Source of the DNA: CAZSVI01 sp964610205
GTDB lineage: Bacteria; Bacillota; Clostridia; DSM-8532
Assembly: GCA_964610205.1 (NCBI GenBank)
Contig: CAZSVI010000056.1
Location: forward strand, 1-23,459
DNA length: 23,459 nucleotides
Direction of reading: 5' to 3'
The notes under the pieces were generated by a model. That model was not told where the DNA came from. It made no database searches and was given only the letters and a program-made list of their open reading frames with translations. The position numbers and the translations under genes are program-made. Of this stretch, positions 1 to 7,532 are shown piece by piece (positions within the stretch are counted from its first letter, which is position 1; the number at the start of each line of letters is the position of its first letter).

Positions 1-1364
1 CCACTATAAAAGCATTGTATGTAAGCCTTCCGCTTTCTCACAATGGGCGCAGGCTCCCGCCTTCTCCCTTTATTAAGGATCTGAAAAACAGCCTTGGCGG
101 GATGCTTAAAGCGCCTCATCAAATTCCATGTGAAGGAAATGAAGTTTACAGCCGGCGGGAAAAGTATCTTTACATTGGAAAGAATGTTGACTTCCATTAT
201 GAAAAAACACTACCGTTCCTTGCGGAGCTAAAGAGATGCAGTCATGCGTCATACTCACATCTCAAAGCCATACTCCGGTTTGACGGAATGGCCTTGAATT
301 CCGCTTCATTATCGGAATATGACGGCATCTTCCGCCATAACCCGGCAAGACAAAAGCTCCTTGAAGCCGACTGCCGCCGCATATCCTTCAATTCCGAAGT
401 ATTGGAGCGGTATGCCGCTTGTCCTGTCCGCTTTTTCTTTTACGACGTTCTCGGGCTTTCACAGGAGGAGGATTATCACCCTGATTTATCCGAATCGGGG
501 CGGCTTATCCTTTCGGTATTGAAAGAATATACCCATAAAACGGTTGAATCCGGGGGTGTTCCCGAATACGCGGAAGGAACGATAGGTGAACTTGTCACAC
601 ATTTAGCCGAATCAGATAATCAGGATGTGAAGGATGCTTTTCAGGCAAGATTTATCCGGTCTCTCACATCAGGACTTTTAGAGTCTGAATCTAAACGTCC
701 CGGCCTGTTTCAGGCTTTCCTTGAATATGAAAGGAACGCGCCCGACAGATTACTTCCCTTTCTCTCCGATATATCAGGAATAGTCAGAATTCCCGGTGCG
801 GAGGACATACATATGCATATTGACCGTGTGGATCAATCCTTTTCCGGTACATATCTTTTTGCATATTCCTATACGACGGGACAGTTGGGGAATCCTGAAA
901 AGGTAAAGAGGGGGCTGAGATTTGACCTCCCGCTGGATGTATTGATGCTTGAAGATTATGCGTTGGAGCATAATTTTCAGCAGAAGGTTGCAGGCGCTGC
1001 GCAATATCTGGTAAAGAGCAATAAGGCGGTAAAACGCGGAGGGTATTGGGCTGTGGGCAGCGTTCAGGCTGCACGGCAGACCCAGGTTTCCGATGACAAA
1101 CCCGTTTTTTCCGGGCAGCGTGAGGGATTTATTCCTGATGAGCAGTTCCCTGAAGCTTTGGAAAATATTAAGAATTCTATTACACAGCTTTTCCGCCTGA
1201 TGAAAAAAGGTGTCTTTCATCTGCCGCTTTGCGCCGAAAGCGAGCAGACATGCTATAACTGCCGGTTCGGCCATATCTGCAGAAAGGATCAGCTGCGTTT
1301 GGATCGTTTGCGATCCAGCCTCAGGGAGATGGATAATATTTACTTTGTGAAGGAGATATACTGA
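1..1364 (+). CDS. AddB-like helicase/nuclease subunit, 3' part, nuclease site degenerate
   Basis: The frame is open through the left edge (codons ACT ATA AAA GCA precede a TTG at 15), so this is the C-terminal part of a larger gene; the TTG is probably not the real start. Numbering from that TTG, the Ser-Leu-Pro-Leu-Ser segment and the Pro-Ser-Pro-Phe segment match the end of an AddB/RecB-type helicase domain, followed by a PD-(D/E)XK nuclease domain of the AddB type. The four iron-sulphur cysteines are present: C136 (in ACPVRFFF) and C413, C416, C422 (C-x2-C-x5-C). D270 of the IDRVD motif is kept, but the motif I histidine is L166, and the usual DYKTG motif reads SYTTG (S285, T287). The catalytic Asp and Lys are therefore absent. 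The gene overlaps the next by one base (TGATG), typical of addB-addA pairs. Family is confident; loss of nuclease activity is inferred. Confidence 0.85.
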   Translation, partial: TIKALYVSLPLSHNGRRLPPSPFIKDLKNSLGGMLKAPHQIPCEGNEVYSRREKYLYIGKNVDFHYEKTLPFLAELKRCSHASYSHLKAILRFDGMALNSASLSEYDGIFRHNPARQKLLEADCRRISFNSEVLERYAACPVRFFFYDVLGLSQEEDYHPDLSESGRLILSVLKEYTHKTVESGGVPEYAEGTIGELVTHLAESDNQDVKDAFQARFIRSLTSGLLESESKRPGLFQAFLEYERNAPDRLLPFLSDISGIVRIPGAEDIHMHIDRVDQSFSGTYLFAYSYTTGQLGNPEKVKRGLRFDLPLDVLMLEDYALEHNFQQKVAGAAQYLVKSNKAVKRGGYWAVGSVQAARQTQVSDDKPVFSGQREGFIPDEQFPEALENIKNSITQLFRLMKKGVFHLPLCAESEQTCYNCRFGHICRKDQLRLDRLRSSLREMDNIYFVKEIY

Positions 1365-4300
1365 TGTCACCGAAATTCTACCCCACATTATTTCAACACC
1401 TTGCAACGGATTACAGGCGCAATCTTGCCGTAACAGCCGGCGCCGGCACAGGAAAAACCGAAGTGCTTACCCGTAGGATTGTAAAAATACTGGCAAGGGA
1501 GCAGTTCTGCCTGGACAGGTTGTTGGTTGTAACCTTTACCGACAAGGCTGCGGTGGAAATGAAGGAGAGAATTTATTCGGCAATTGAAAAAGAGTTGCAG
1601 CACAGCCCGAATCCGCATTTCCAGAAGCTAAAAGACAATTTTCTCAATAACAATGTCAGTACGTTTCATGGGTTTTGCGCCGCACTCCTGCGTGAGTATC
1701 CCATTGAGGCGGGCATCGACCCGTATTTTCGCGTCATGGATGAATCCGACAAGGTGTTTTTCCTGCGCAGAAGCATCCTTCGCTCGCTTAAAGAGCTGGC
1801 CGCCGACAGGAATAATGCCTCCATACAAAAGCTGAGCGAGGAATTTTCCCGTTCGTCTCTTGTCAACGCGTTATATTCATTAATCCAGAAACGGGAAGAC
1901 ATGGGCGCATGGGTGACTAATTTCGGGGAAACAAGCAGGGAGAGTTATTTTGAGCACATCAGGAAATGCAGGGAATGCCTTCTGATTGAAATGACATACA
2001 AGCTTTATAAAAGCCGTCAACTTGAGATTTGTCTCGATAAGCTTAATATAGCGGCGCCTCAGGCAGCCGATGATAAAACCATCGCTACCCGGAAAAGGGA
2101 TAGTGTTCTTATGCTGCTTTCGCTGCTTATAAAGGAGATGGCTCCGGCTGCTGCAGGCGGTTCTGTCGATATCGACAGAATAATATCTCTTAAAGAGGAG
2201 ATTTACGGTAATCTCAAGCTGACCGGAAGCTGCCCAAAGGCTTGGAACGAGCAAGACTTTGCCGCGCTTAAAGAAGTATTCGCATCGTTGAAATATCTTC
2301 TGGACTGGTATGACATAGAAAGTTTCGATATGAGCGAAGGCCATGAGGAAGAAGGATTTGAGCTGCTCAAGGCACTTTCGGATACGGCTGTATATTGCCT
2401 GAACTCATACCGTGACGATAAGGCGGCGGAAAACCTTCTGGATTTCCAGGATCTGCAGCTTAAGGTTCTGCATCTGTTTCAGAAGGGGGATCATGACCAT
2501 ATTCTCGAAGATCTCAGGCAGCGCTTTCAATTCATAATGGTGGATGAGTTTCAGGATACCAATGATATTCAGTGGCAAATCATAAAAACTGTAGCCTCGG
2601 ACAGAACCGGGAACTTCATCAATCCCAAATTCTTTATTGTCGGAGATGAGAAACAGGCGATTTATTCATTCCGGGGGGGTGATGTCGGTATTTTCTCCCG
2701 CGTACGCGCGGAACTTCTGAATATGAACAACAGTAACCGTTTTGATCGTCGACCCTTCGATCTAACCTACAATAATGAGAAAAATTATGCGGATGAGTAT
2801 TTCAGAAGAATTGAAGACGATAGCGCTTTGCGTTTGGGTGAAATCAGTTTCTCCGACAATTTCCGTTCAGCAATGAAGCCCATCCGGTTTTTTAATTTCT
2901 TTTTCAATGATCTGTTGTATAAAGAAGTTTATGAGGATTATGATGCCAGGCCCCAAATAATGTACTGTTCCGGCAATAAAAACGAGGGCAGCGTTGAGCT
3001 TTTTATTGTTGACGATAACGTGTCCGGAACCGATGAATCGATGGATCTCGACACACAGGAAGTTTCGGGTAAAGCCGATACATCCATGGAAGCTGAATTC
3101 AACCCGCATTTTAAGGAAGCTCTGCTCATAGTGGATAAACTCAAGGAAGTTTTTTACGGAGACGATCCCAAATATGAAAGAGTACGGTTGAATGCTAAAA
3201 AAGGCTCGCCTGCGGTTGCTATTCTTCTGAACCGCCGGACAATGCTCAAGACATACGAGGAGGCTTTGAGGCTGAATCGCATTGACTTTACGGTTGTGCG
3301 TGGAAGAGGATTTTTTCAGCGACAGGAAGTTGTTGACCTTGGAAATCTGCTGTTGTTCCTTTGCAACCCAATGGACGACACCGCACTGATCGGTTTTCTC
3401 CGTTCTCCCGCAGGGCATGTCCCGGATGATGTCATTTATTCCCTCTCCAAAACCGTTTCCGGCGCCAGCCTGTGGGAAAAGCTGAAATCCTTCGCAAAAA
3501 CCTCAGAAGCTTCCATTCTGAAAGCGGCTGAATTTTCAGATCAGGACCGTCAATCTTTGGAAGGCGCGGTCGGGTGTTTGGCACACTGGCTGGCTATGTC
3601 CAGAAGAATGCCTCTTGTGGAATTTTTAAGAATGGTGCTGGACGACGGCGGATATTACGCAAGCCTCAGCCGTGGCGCAAGAGGCGGCCAGGCATTGTCT
3701 AATATTGAAAAGCTTTTAGATCATGCGAGAGAAATCAATATGGTCGAAGGAGGGGAATTATCCGACTTTTCGGAATGGCTGCAGGAAAGGATAAAATACC
3801 TTGAAGAGGAAGGGGAAGCCGATATAGATATCAGTCTGGGCGGCGCGGTACAGATTATGACCGTGCATCAATCAAAGGGATTGGAGTTTCCTATGGTTTT
3901 TGTGCCCGATCTGGGCGCAGGTTTCAATCTGGGAGATAAGGAACTGCTGCATACCGACATGGTGCCGTGGAAGATGACAATAGAACACAGCAGAATAAAA
4001 CGTCGGGAAACTCCCGAAATTGGCATCTTTGCTCCAAATCCGGAAAACGGCTGGGAATCGGAGCCTATACTTATAAAACGCATAATTAAAAAACGCCTCA
4101 GGGAAAAACTTATCGCAGAGAAGAAACGGCTTTTCTATGTCGCTGCCACCAGAGCCATGGATCATTTGGTGCTTGTGGGTCACGCCAATCTTGGAAGCGT
4201 TACGGTGCAAAAACGGGTCGCTTTTGCACCCATCGACCATCTGACCAACTGGATGGATTGGGTCAGCAAAATCCTCGGATTGCAAGTTCAGGCAACAGGT

Positions 4301-4441
4301 TTCAGCGGTAATATCATATATGGCGGAAATGATGGAGATGCTATGGAGATTCCTTACCGCAAGTTTGTTTTCAACGGCATGCAATTAGGCGACGAAACCG
4401 AATATCGGACCGAATTTCCCGATTTTAAAATCCAATCTTAA
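1364..4441 (+). CDS. AddA-like UvrD-family DNA helicase lacking nuclease domain
   Basis: Superfamily 1A DNA helicase of 1025 residues that should translocate 3' to 5' on DNA in double-strand-break processing with the upstream AddB-like partner. Motifs in order: Walker A AGAGTGKT (25-32); Ia VVTFTDKAAVEMKERI (about 56-71); II VDEFQDT (about 393-399); III VGDEKQAIYSFRGGD (about 425-439); IV SDNFRS (about 497-502); V TVHQSKGLEFP (about 832-842); VI LFYVAATRA (about 923-931). All look intact. Classical AddA is about 1200 residues and continues into a PD-(D/E)XK nuclease domain after motif VI; here fewer than 100 residues follow and no nuclease motif is visible. A hairpin with T-runs about 20 bases past the stop suggests that this is the native end. 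The ATG overlaps the upstream stop (TGATG), so translation is probably coupled. Confidence 0.92.
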   Translation: MSPKFYPTLFQHLATDYRRNLAVTAGAGTGKTEVLTRRIVKILAREQFCLDRLLVVTFTDKAAVEMKERIYSAIEKELQHSPNPHFQKLKDNFLNNNVSTFHGFCAALLREYPIEAGIDPYFRVMDESDKVFFLRRSILRSLKELAADRNNASIQKLSEEFSRSSLVNALYSLIQKREDMGAWVTNFGETSRESYFEHIRKCRECLLIEMTYKLYKSRQLEICLDKLNIAAPQAADDKTIATRKRDSVLMLLSLLIKEMAPAAAGGSVDIDRIISLKEEIYGNLKLTGSCPKAWNEQDFAALKEVFASLKYLLDWYDIESFDMSEGHEEEGFELLKALSDTAVYCLNSYRDDKAAENLLDFQDLQLKVLHLFQKGDHDHILEDLRQRFQFIMVDEFQDTNDIQWQIIKTVASDRTGNFINPKFFIVGDEKQAIYSFRGGDVGIFSRVRAELLNMNNSNRFDRRPFDLTYNNEKNYADEYFRRIEDDSALRLGEISFSDNFRSAMKPIRFFNFFFNDLLYKEVYEDYDARPQIMYCSGNKNEGSVELFIVDDNVSGTDESMDLDTQEVSGKADTSMEAEFNPHFKEALLIVDKLKEVFYGDDPKYERVRLNAKKGSPAVAILLNRRTMLKTYEEALRLNRIDFTVVRGRGFFQRQEVVDLGNLLLFLCNPMDDTALIGFLRSPAGHVPDDVIYSLSKTVSGASLWEKLKSFAKTSEASILKAAEFSDQDRQSLEGAVGCLAHWLAMSRRMPLVEFLRMVLDDGGYYASLSRGARGGQALSNIEKLLDHAREINMVEGGELSDFSEWLQERIKYLEEEGEADIDISLGGAVQIMTVHQSKGLEFPMVFVPDLGAGFNLGDKELLHTDMVPWKMTIEHSRIKRRETPEIGIFAPNPENGWESEPILIKRIIKKRLREKLIAEKKRLFYVAATRAMDHLVLVGHANLGSVTVQKRVAFAPIDHLTNWMDWVSKILGLQVQATGFSGNIIYGGNDGDAMEIPYRKFVFNGMQLGDETEYRTEFPDFKIQS

Positions 4442-4459
4442 AAGTTTTTGTATATCTTT

Positions 4460-4533
4460 GCCAATACAACGGGTTTCAGATACTCCTTGTACACCAAGTT
4501 GGTATTGGCTTGACTTTTTACTTAGATTTTTTT
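4460..4533 (+). terminator. Probable terminator after the helicase gene
   Basis: An inverted repeat GCCAATACAAC (4460-4470) / GTTGGTATTGGC (4498-4509) pairs with a single bulged base across a 27-base loop. T-runs follow at 4515-4519 and 4527-4533. It lies 19 bases past the helicase stop, where a transcript end would be expected. The loop is longer than in textbook terminators, so confidence is moderate. Confidence 0.4.
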
Positions 4534-4757
4534 ATGCAATGTTTCCTGATTTCCCCGGTGTTTTCCCGGTAATTTTCTTAAATATATTGTAAAAGTGCTT
4601 TATGTCATAATAACCTATACACTCTGCAATATTTATTATATTTCTGCCGGGTGGGAATATCAACCGGATAATGGACTGAGCTGTGAAGCTGAGATATGAT
4701 GAAATATATCCATAATCAAGCTCCTTGTATTTTCCTTTTATACAATTTATCAGGCTG
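4532..4757 (-). pseudogene. AraC-family regulator remnant 1 (both HTH helices, internal deletion)
   Basis: Reading the minus strand, the frame ending at TAA 4532-4534 encodes a first AraC helix-turn-helix (LDYGYISSYLSFTAQSIIRL) followed almost directly by a second one (NIINIAECIGYYDIKHFYNI, then FKKITGKTPGKSGNIA and stop). In intact AraC/XylS DNA-binding domains about 25-30 residues, including the long linker helix, separate these elements; here they are replaced by a few residues around PPGR, so an in-frame deletion is likely. No start codon with a ribosome binding site is seen, and the frame is open only back to about 4808. It is probably a dead remnant of a YesN- or AraC-type regulator. 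Confidence 0.6.
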
Positions 4758-4931
4758 TCAGGGAGTATGCGGCCAAGACCTGCCGCTTTCTTTCCTGTAC
4801 TTCAAAGGGGAGTATCCGGTAATTCTTTTAAATATTCTTTCAAAATGCGTTAAGGTTTTAAAACCGCATGCTTCAAAAACCTGCGAAATATTTAAACGGT
4901 CATTTTTAAGCAGAAATTGCGCTTGCTTTAA
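4758..4931 (-). pseudogene. AraC-family regulator remnant 2 (C-terminal HTH only)
   Basis: On the minus strand the frame ending at TGA 4758-4760 encodes a clear C-terminal AraC helix-turn-helix: LKQAQFLLKNDRLNISQVFE, ACGFKTLTHFERIFKRITGY and SPLKYRK. The AraC similarity starts abruptly at about 4931, exactly where a glycoside hydrolase fragment begins on the other strand, so the 5' part of the gene was removed by a rearrangement. It sits directly upstream of remnant 1 in the same direction. Whether the two derive from tandem paralogues or from one duplicated gene cannot be told from the window. Confidence 0.62.
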
Positions 4932-5452
4932 TGAAAGGGATTATCTGGGACAGGGGTACCAATCACGGGGGATTTATAAGAGATAACAAAGCACTGGATT
5001 TATTCCCCAACGACGGCTTTATCGATCTCCAGTTTCATAACCTTATAGACGACTGCGACAAAATGGTACTGGATGACTTCCCCTGCGATATGGAACCCAT
5101 CATTCAGGGCGTTGATAAAGCCAGCAGGGACCGGTTTGATGTATACACCTTCGGCCTGTCTGAATTGCAGCCGGACTGGACAATGAGGCGGTTTGGCTAC
5201 CTGTTTGAGTTAAAGGCGGGCAAGGGCAGGCTGCTGATTACCGGCTTTAATTTCACGGGATTAAACAGTAATAAACCGGAGGTTTGCGCCATGTTTGAAT
5301 CACTGTTGCGGTATGTTCTTTCAAGGGATTTCAAACCTAAGGCTTCAATAGAGATCGAAAAGCTTGAACAATACCTTCTGGAAAAAGGGAAACAGCATCG
5401 ATTTATGATAAGAACAGAAGGAGTAGTATGTGCTTTGTCGACCAAGGAATGA
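4910..5452 (+). pseudogene. C-terminal remnant of a family 2 glycoside hydrolase-like gene
   Basis: The open frame (first ATG 4931, stop 5450-5452) encodes up to 173 residues resembling the C-terminal region of large GH2-type glycoside hydrolases: DRGTNHGGFIRDNKALDLFP, then NDGFIDLQFHNLIDD, LDDFPCDMEPIIQGVDK, FGYLFELKAGKGRLLITGFN and a closing LLRYVLSRDFKPKASIEI. The catalytic barrel and sugar-binding domain are missing and an in-frame stop (TAA 4907-4909) lies just upstream. There is no convincing ribosome binding site before ATG 4931. It is best read as a decayed fragment left by a deletion or rearrangement whose breakpoint coincides with the end of AraC remnant 2. The GH2 assignment rests on remembered family similarity. 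Confidence 0.6.
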
Positions 5453-5566
5453 AACATGCGAAGCAGGGCCCGCGAATAAGATGTTTACCTCCGGATAGAC
5501 ACGAAAAAGCATTAATATCCAAATTTTCAGTATACAGAAAAATCGATCAGCCAACTCGTTAAAGTA

Positions 5567-5595
5567 TTGACATCAGGGAAAAGGAGTATTAGAAT
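5567..5595 (+). promoter_or_regulatory. Sigma-A promoter of the ABC exporter/YtrA-type operon
   Basis: TTGACA at 5567-5572 and TAGAAT at 5590-5595 are separated by exactly 17 bases. The expected start of transcription is near 5602, inside the inverted repeat at 5600-5629, which suits repression by a bound regulator. The leader to the ATPase gene would be about 210 bases. Confidence 0.75.
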
Positions 5596-5599
5596 ATAT

Positions 5600-5629
5600 G
5601 TGTATTAATAGTTTAGTACACTAATACAC
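5600..5629 (+). promoter_or_regulatory. Inverted-repeat operator, probably for the YtrA-type GntR regulator
   Basis: A perfect inverted repeat GTGTATTA (5600-5607) / TAATACAC (5622-5629) with a 14-base spacer lies directly downstream of the -10 box. A smaller nested palindrome TTAGT-AC-ACTAA sits at 5613-5624. YtrA-type GntR proteins commonly autoregulate their ABC exporter operons through long-spaced inverted repeats overlapping the promoter, and such a regulator is encoded at 7533. The link between site and protein is inference. Confidence 0.65.
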
Positions 5630-5649
5630 TATGACAATTGAAAGGTCGG

Positions 5650-5769
5650 ATGAAGTACATCCTGGTATTTGCAGCAGCATCTTCCGTATGGATTCTTAGA
5701 ACCAAACAAACGGGAATTGCAGCAAAAACTCCGATGCTTGAACAGAATACAGACAAATTGTTACAGTAA
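5650..5769 (+). CDS. Possible leader peptide, 39 residues, hydrophobic N-terminus
   Basis: In the long leader between promoter and ATPase gene, ATG 5650 opens a 39-codon frame ending at TAA 5767-5769. It begins MKYILVFAAASSVWIL and continues with a polar tail rich in Lys, Gln and Thr. A weak AAAGG (5641-5645) lies four bases upstream. It could be a small membrane peptide made with the exporter, a leader peptide, or chance. No family is recognised. The same stretch has no other gene; 5458-5566 upstream shows nothing recognisable. Confidence 0.2.
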   Translation: MKYILVFAAASSVWILRTKQTGIAAKTPMLEQNTDKLLQ

Positions 5770-5814
5770 TTTACTGAAAACCCTCTCTGAGTAATCTTGA
5801 AAGGAATGAATACC

Positions 5815-6543
5815 ATGATTGAATTGAAAAATGTAAGTAAAACGTACGGCGACAGTGTCAAAGCTGTCGACAACCTTGACCTTACGGTATCCGACGGTGA
5901 AATTTTCGGTTTTCTCGGTCCGAACGGCGCCGGAAAAACAACCACCATTAAAATGATTACCGGTATTTTAAACCCGGACAGCGGAAGCATTAAGGTAAAT
6001 GGGATCGACATCAAAACCGGTCCTCTGGAAATCAAAAAGCAGATTGGCTTTGTTCCGGATTCGCCGAACATGTTTTTAAGGCTGAAGGGCGTCGAATACC
6101 TGAACTTTATGGCGGATATGTATGATGTAAGCCTGAAGGACAGGACGGAGCTGGTTGAAAGTCTGGGAAAAAGATTTGGTATAGCCGATGTGCTGGGTGA
6201 TCGCGTTCAAAGCTATTCACACGGTATGCGGCAGAAAATCATCCTCATGGGGGCGCTCATTCACAACCCACCGGTATGGATTCTGGACGAACCCATGACA
6301 GGCCTTGATCCACGCTCATCCTTTATTTTAAAGGAAATGATGCGTGAGCATGCCAACAGCGGCAAAACTGTTTTTTTCTCAACCCATGTGCTGGACGTGG
6401 CCGAAAAGATATGTGACCGGGTTGCCATCATCAACAAGGGGAAAATCCTTTTCCTAGGCACCATGGAAGAGATGCACGAGCATTTCAAAAAAAATGAATC
6501 CCTTGAAAAAATGTTTTTGGAGTTGACTGAAAATGAAGAATAA
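5815..6543 (+). CDS. ABC exporter ATP-binding protein
   Basis: Cytoplasmic ATPase of 242 residues that should power the permease encoded next. Visible motifs: Walker A GPNGAGKT (35-42), signature SHGMRQK (135-141), Walker B VWILDEP (154-160), D-loop GLDP, and the switch histidine H191. The Q-loop position reads FVPDSPNM, without a glutamine, as in several export-type ATPases of this group. The frame opens at a TTG at 5797, but ATG 5815 is preferred because AAAGGA (5800-5805) lies nine bases before it. The gene overlaps the permease by 11 bases and heads an operon with a GntR regulator. Such exporters are often linked to antibiotic or cell-envelope stress in Firmicutes; the substrate here is unknown. 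Confidence 0.9.
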   Translation: MIELKNVSKTYGDSVKAVDNLDLTVSDGEIFGFLGPNGAGKTTTIKMITGILNPDSGSIKVNGIDIKTGPLEIKKQIGFVPDSPNMFLRLKGVEYLNFMADMYDVSLKDRTELVESLGKRFGIADVLGDRVQSYSHGMRQKIILMGALIHNPPVWILDEPMTGLDPRSSFILKEMMREHANSGKTVFFSTHVLDVAEKICDRVAIINKGKILFLGTMEEMHEHFKKNESLEKMFLELTENEE

Positions 6544-7441
6544 AACATGGATATTAACCAAAATACTCTTAAAAAACGGTGAGGGCTTCGGCATAAGGAG
6601 CATGAAAAACAAGGTGTCAAAGGTGCTGATGACACTGCTGCTTCTGGGAATACTGCCCATGATGGTTGTCATGCTGTCCTTTTTCATTATTGCCGTCTAT
6701 GACATGCTTGCGCAGATAGGGCAGGAAGGGATCATTATCAGTTGGGGCATCGCGATGACGTCCCTGATCATATTCATATTCGGAATATTCTATATCATCG
6801 GCAGTTTTTATTTCTCCAGGGATATCGAATCGCTTCTTCCCCTTCCCCTGAAGCCGGGGCAGATTGTGGCAGCGAAATACTTCAATGTTGCCGTGTATGA
6901 ATATCTCATTACCGCTGCCGTCTTTATTCTTCTGGGCGCCTTTAATGCCACTGCCTCCACAGCCATATCCAGAGAAGGACAGGAACTCTTTGTGAAAAAA
7001 TATATCCCGGCCAGTTATCATATACAGATTCTGGCAAAGGTATTATCGGGATTTGTACTGGGTATGGCCGGAGCCTTACTGATGCTTGCCGTTATTCTGG
7101 TGATGTTCGGGCTGCCCTTGCTTCTTGCCCTTTTGATTCTCGCAACCGGGTGGCTGGGGATCCTTCTGACCTCCTTTACCGGTATCCTGATTGATCTGTA
7201 CAATCCAAAGCTCTCCTGGGATTCCGAGGTCAAAGCCGTTAAACAGAATCTCAATGTGATATACAATATGATAGCGGGCATCGTGCTTGGAGGCCCGGCA
7301 TTATACGCTGCGATAACATTCTCGCCTGGTATTGCAACCTCACTGGTGATTGTCATTGGGGTGTATGGAGGGTTGAATGTTCTGTTGTATTCCCTGATCC
7401 GCACAAAAGGAGTAAAACGTTTCCAGGCCTTTGAAGGTTAA
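6533..7441 (+). CDS. ABC exporter permease, short form with probable internal deletion
   Basis: Integral membrane protein of 302 residues and the translocation partner of the upstream ATPase, whose gene it overlaps by 11 bases. Hydrophobic segments lie at about 31-58, 68-95, 112-137, 168-190, 192-218, 243-262 and 265-287. The N-terminal half carries FYFSRDIESLLPLPLKPGQI, typical of a family of permeases of roughly 500 residues or more. The stretch after residue 145 (ISREGQELFVKKYIPASYHI, then QILAKVLSG) resembles what normally lies in the second half of those proteins, so about 200 middle residues seem to be missing in frame near residues 137-145. The reading frame is intact, so it may be functional as a compact form or a decaying gene. 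The full-length comparison is from memory. Confidence 0.8.
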   Translation: MKNKTWILTKILLKNGEGFGIRSMKNKVSKVLMTLLLLGILPMMVVMLSFFIIAVYDMLAQIGQEGIIISWGIAMTSLIIFIFGIFYIIGSFYFSRDIESLLPLPLKPGQIVAAKYFNVAVYEYLITAAVFILLGAFNATASTAISREGQELFVKKYIPASYHIQILAKVLSGFVLGMAGALLMLAVILVMFGLPLLLALLILATGWLGILLTSFTGILIDLYNPKLSWDSEVKAVKQNLNVIYNMIAGIVLGGPALYAAITFSPGIATSLVIVIGVYGGLNVLLYSLIRTKGVKRFQAFEG

Positions 7442-7472
7442 TAGACAAAAATCGACTTTTTTTATCGGATTG

Positions 7473-7513
7473 ATTTTACATTTGTGGTAAAATGATATTA
7501 TTCCATATTTTAC
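7473..7513 (+). promoter_or_regulatory. ATTTTAC repeat cluster upstream of the GntR gene
   Basis: Perfect inverted repeat ATTTTAC (7473-7479) / GTAAAAT (7487-7493) with a 7-base spacer, then a further direct copy ATTTTAC at 7507-7513, just before the AGGAGG-type site at 7521-7525. Candidate promoter elements TTTACA (7475-7480) and TATTAT (7496-7501) have only a 15-base spacer, so an independent promoter is uncertain. The repeats may be an operator for internal control of the regulator gene. Confidence 0.35.
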
Positions 7514-7532
7514 ATCAATTGGAGGTTCACAA

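Noticed and set aside
774..1406. Long open frame on the minus strand (210 codons) opposite the AddB-like gene
   Set aside because: It lies fully opposite a well-supported coding frame, has no recognisable domain and no ribosome site; it is a shadow frame.
1880..2344. 154-codon minus-strand frame opposite the helicase gene
   Set aside because: Covered by the helicase with clear family motifs on both sides; composition looks like antisense of coding sequence.
7446..7479. Possible terminator after the exporter permease gene
   Set aside because: AAAATCGA and TTGATTTT pair only partly and the T-run lies in the loop, so it does not have terminator geometry.
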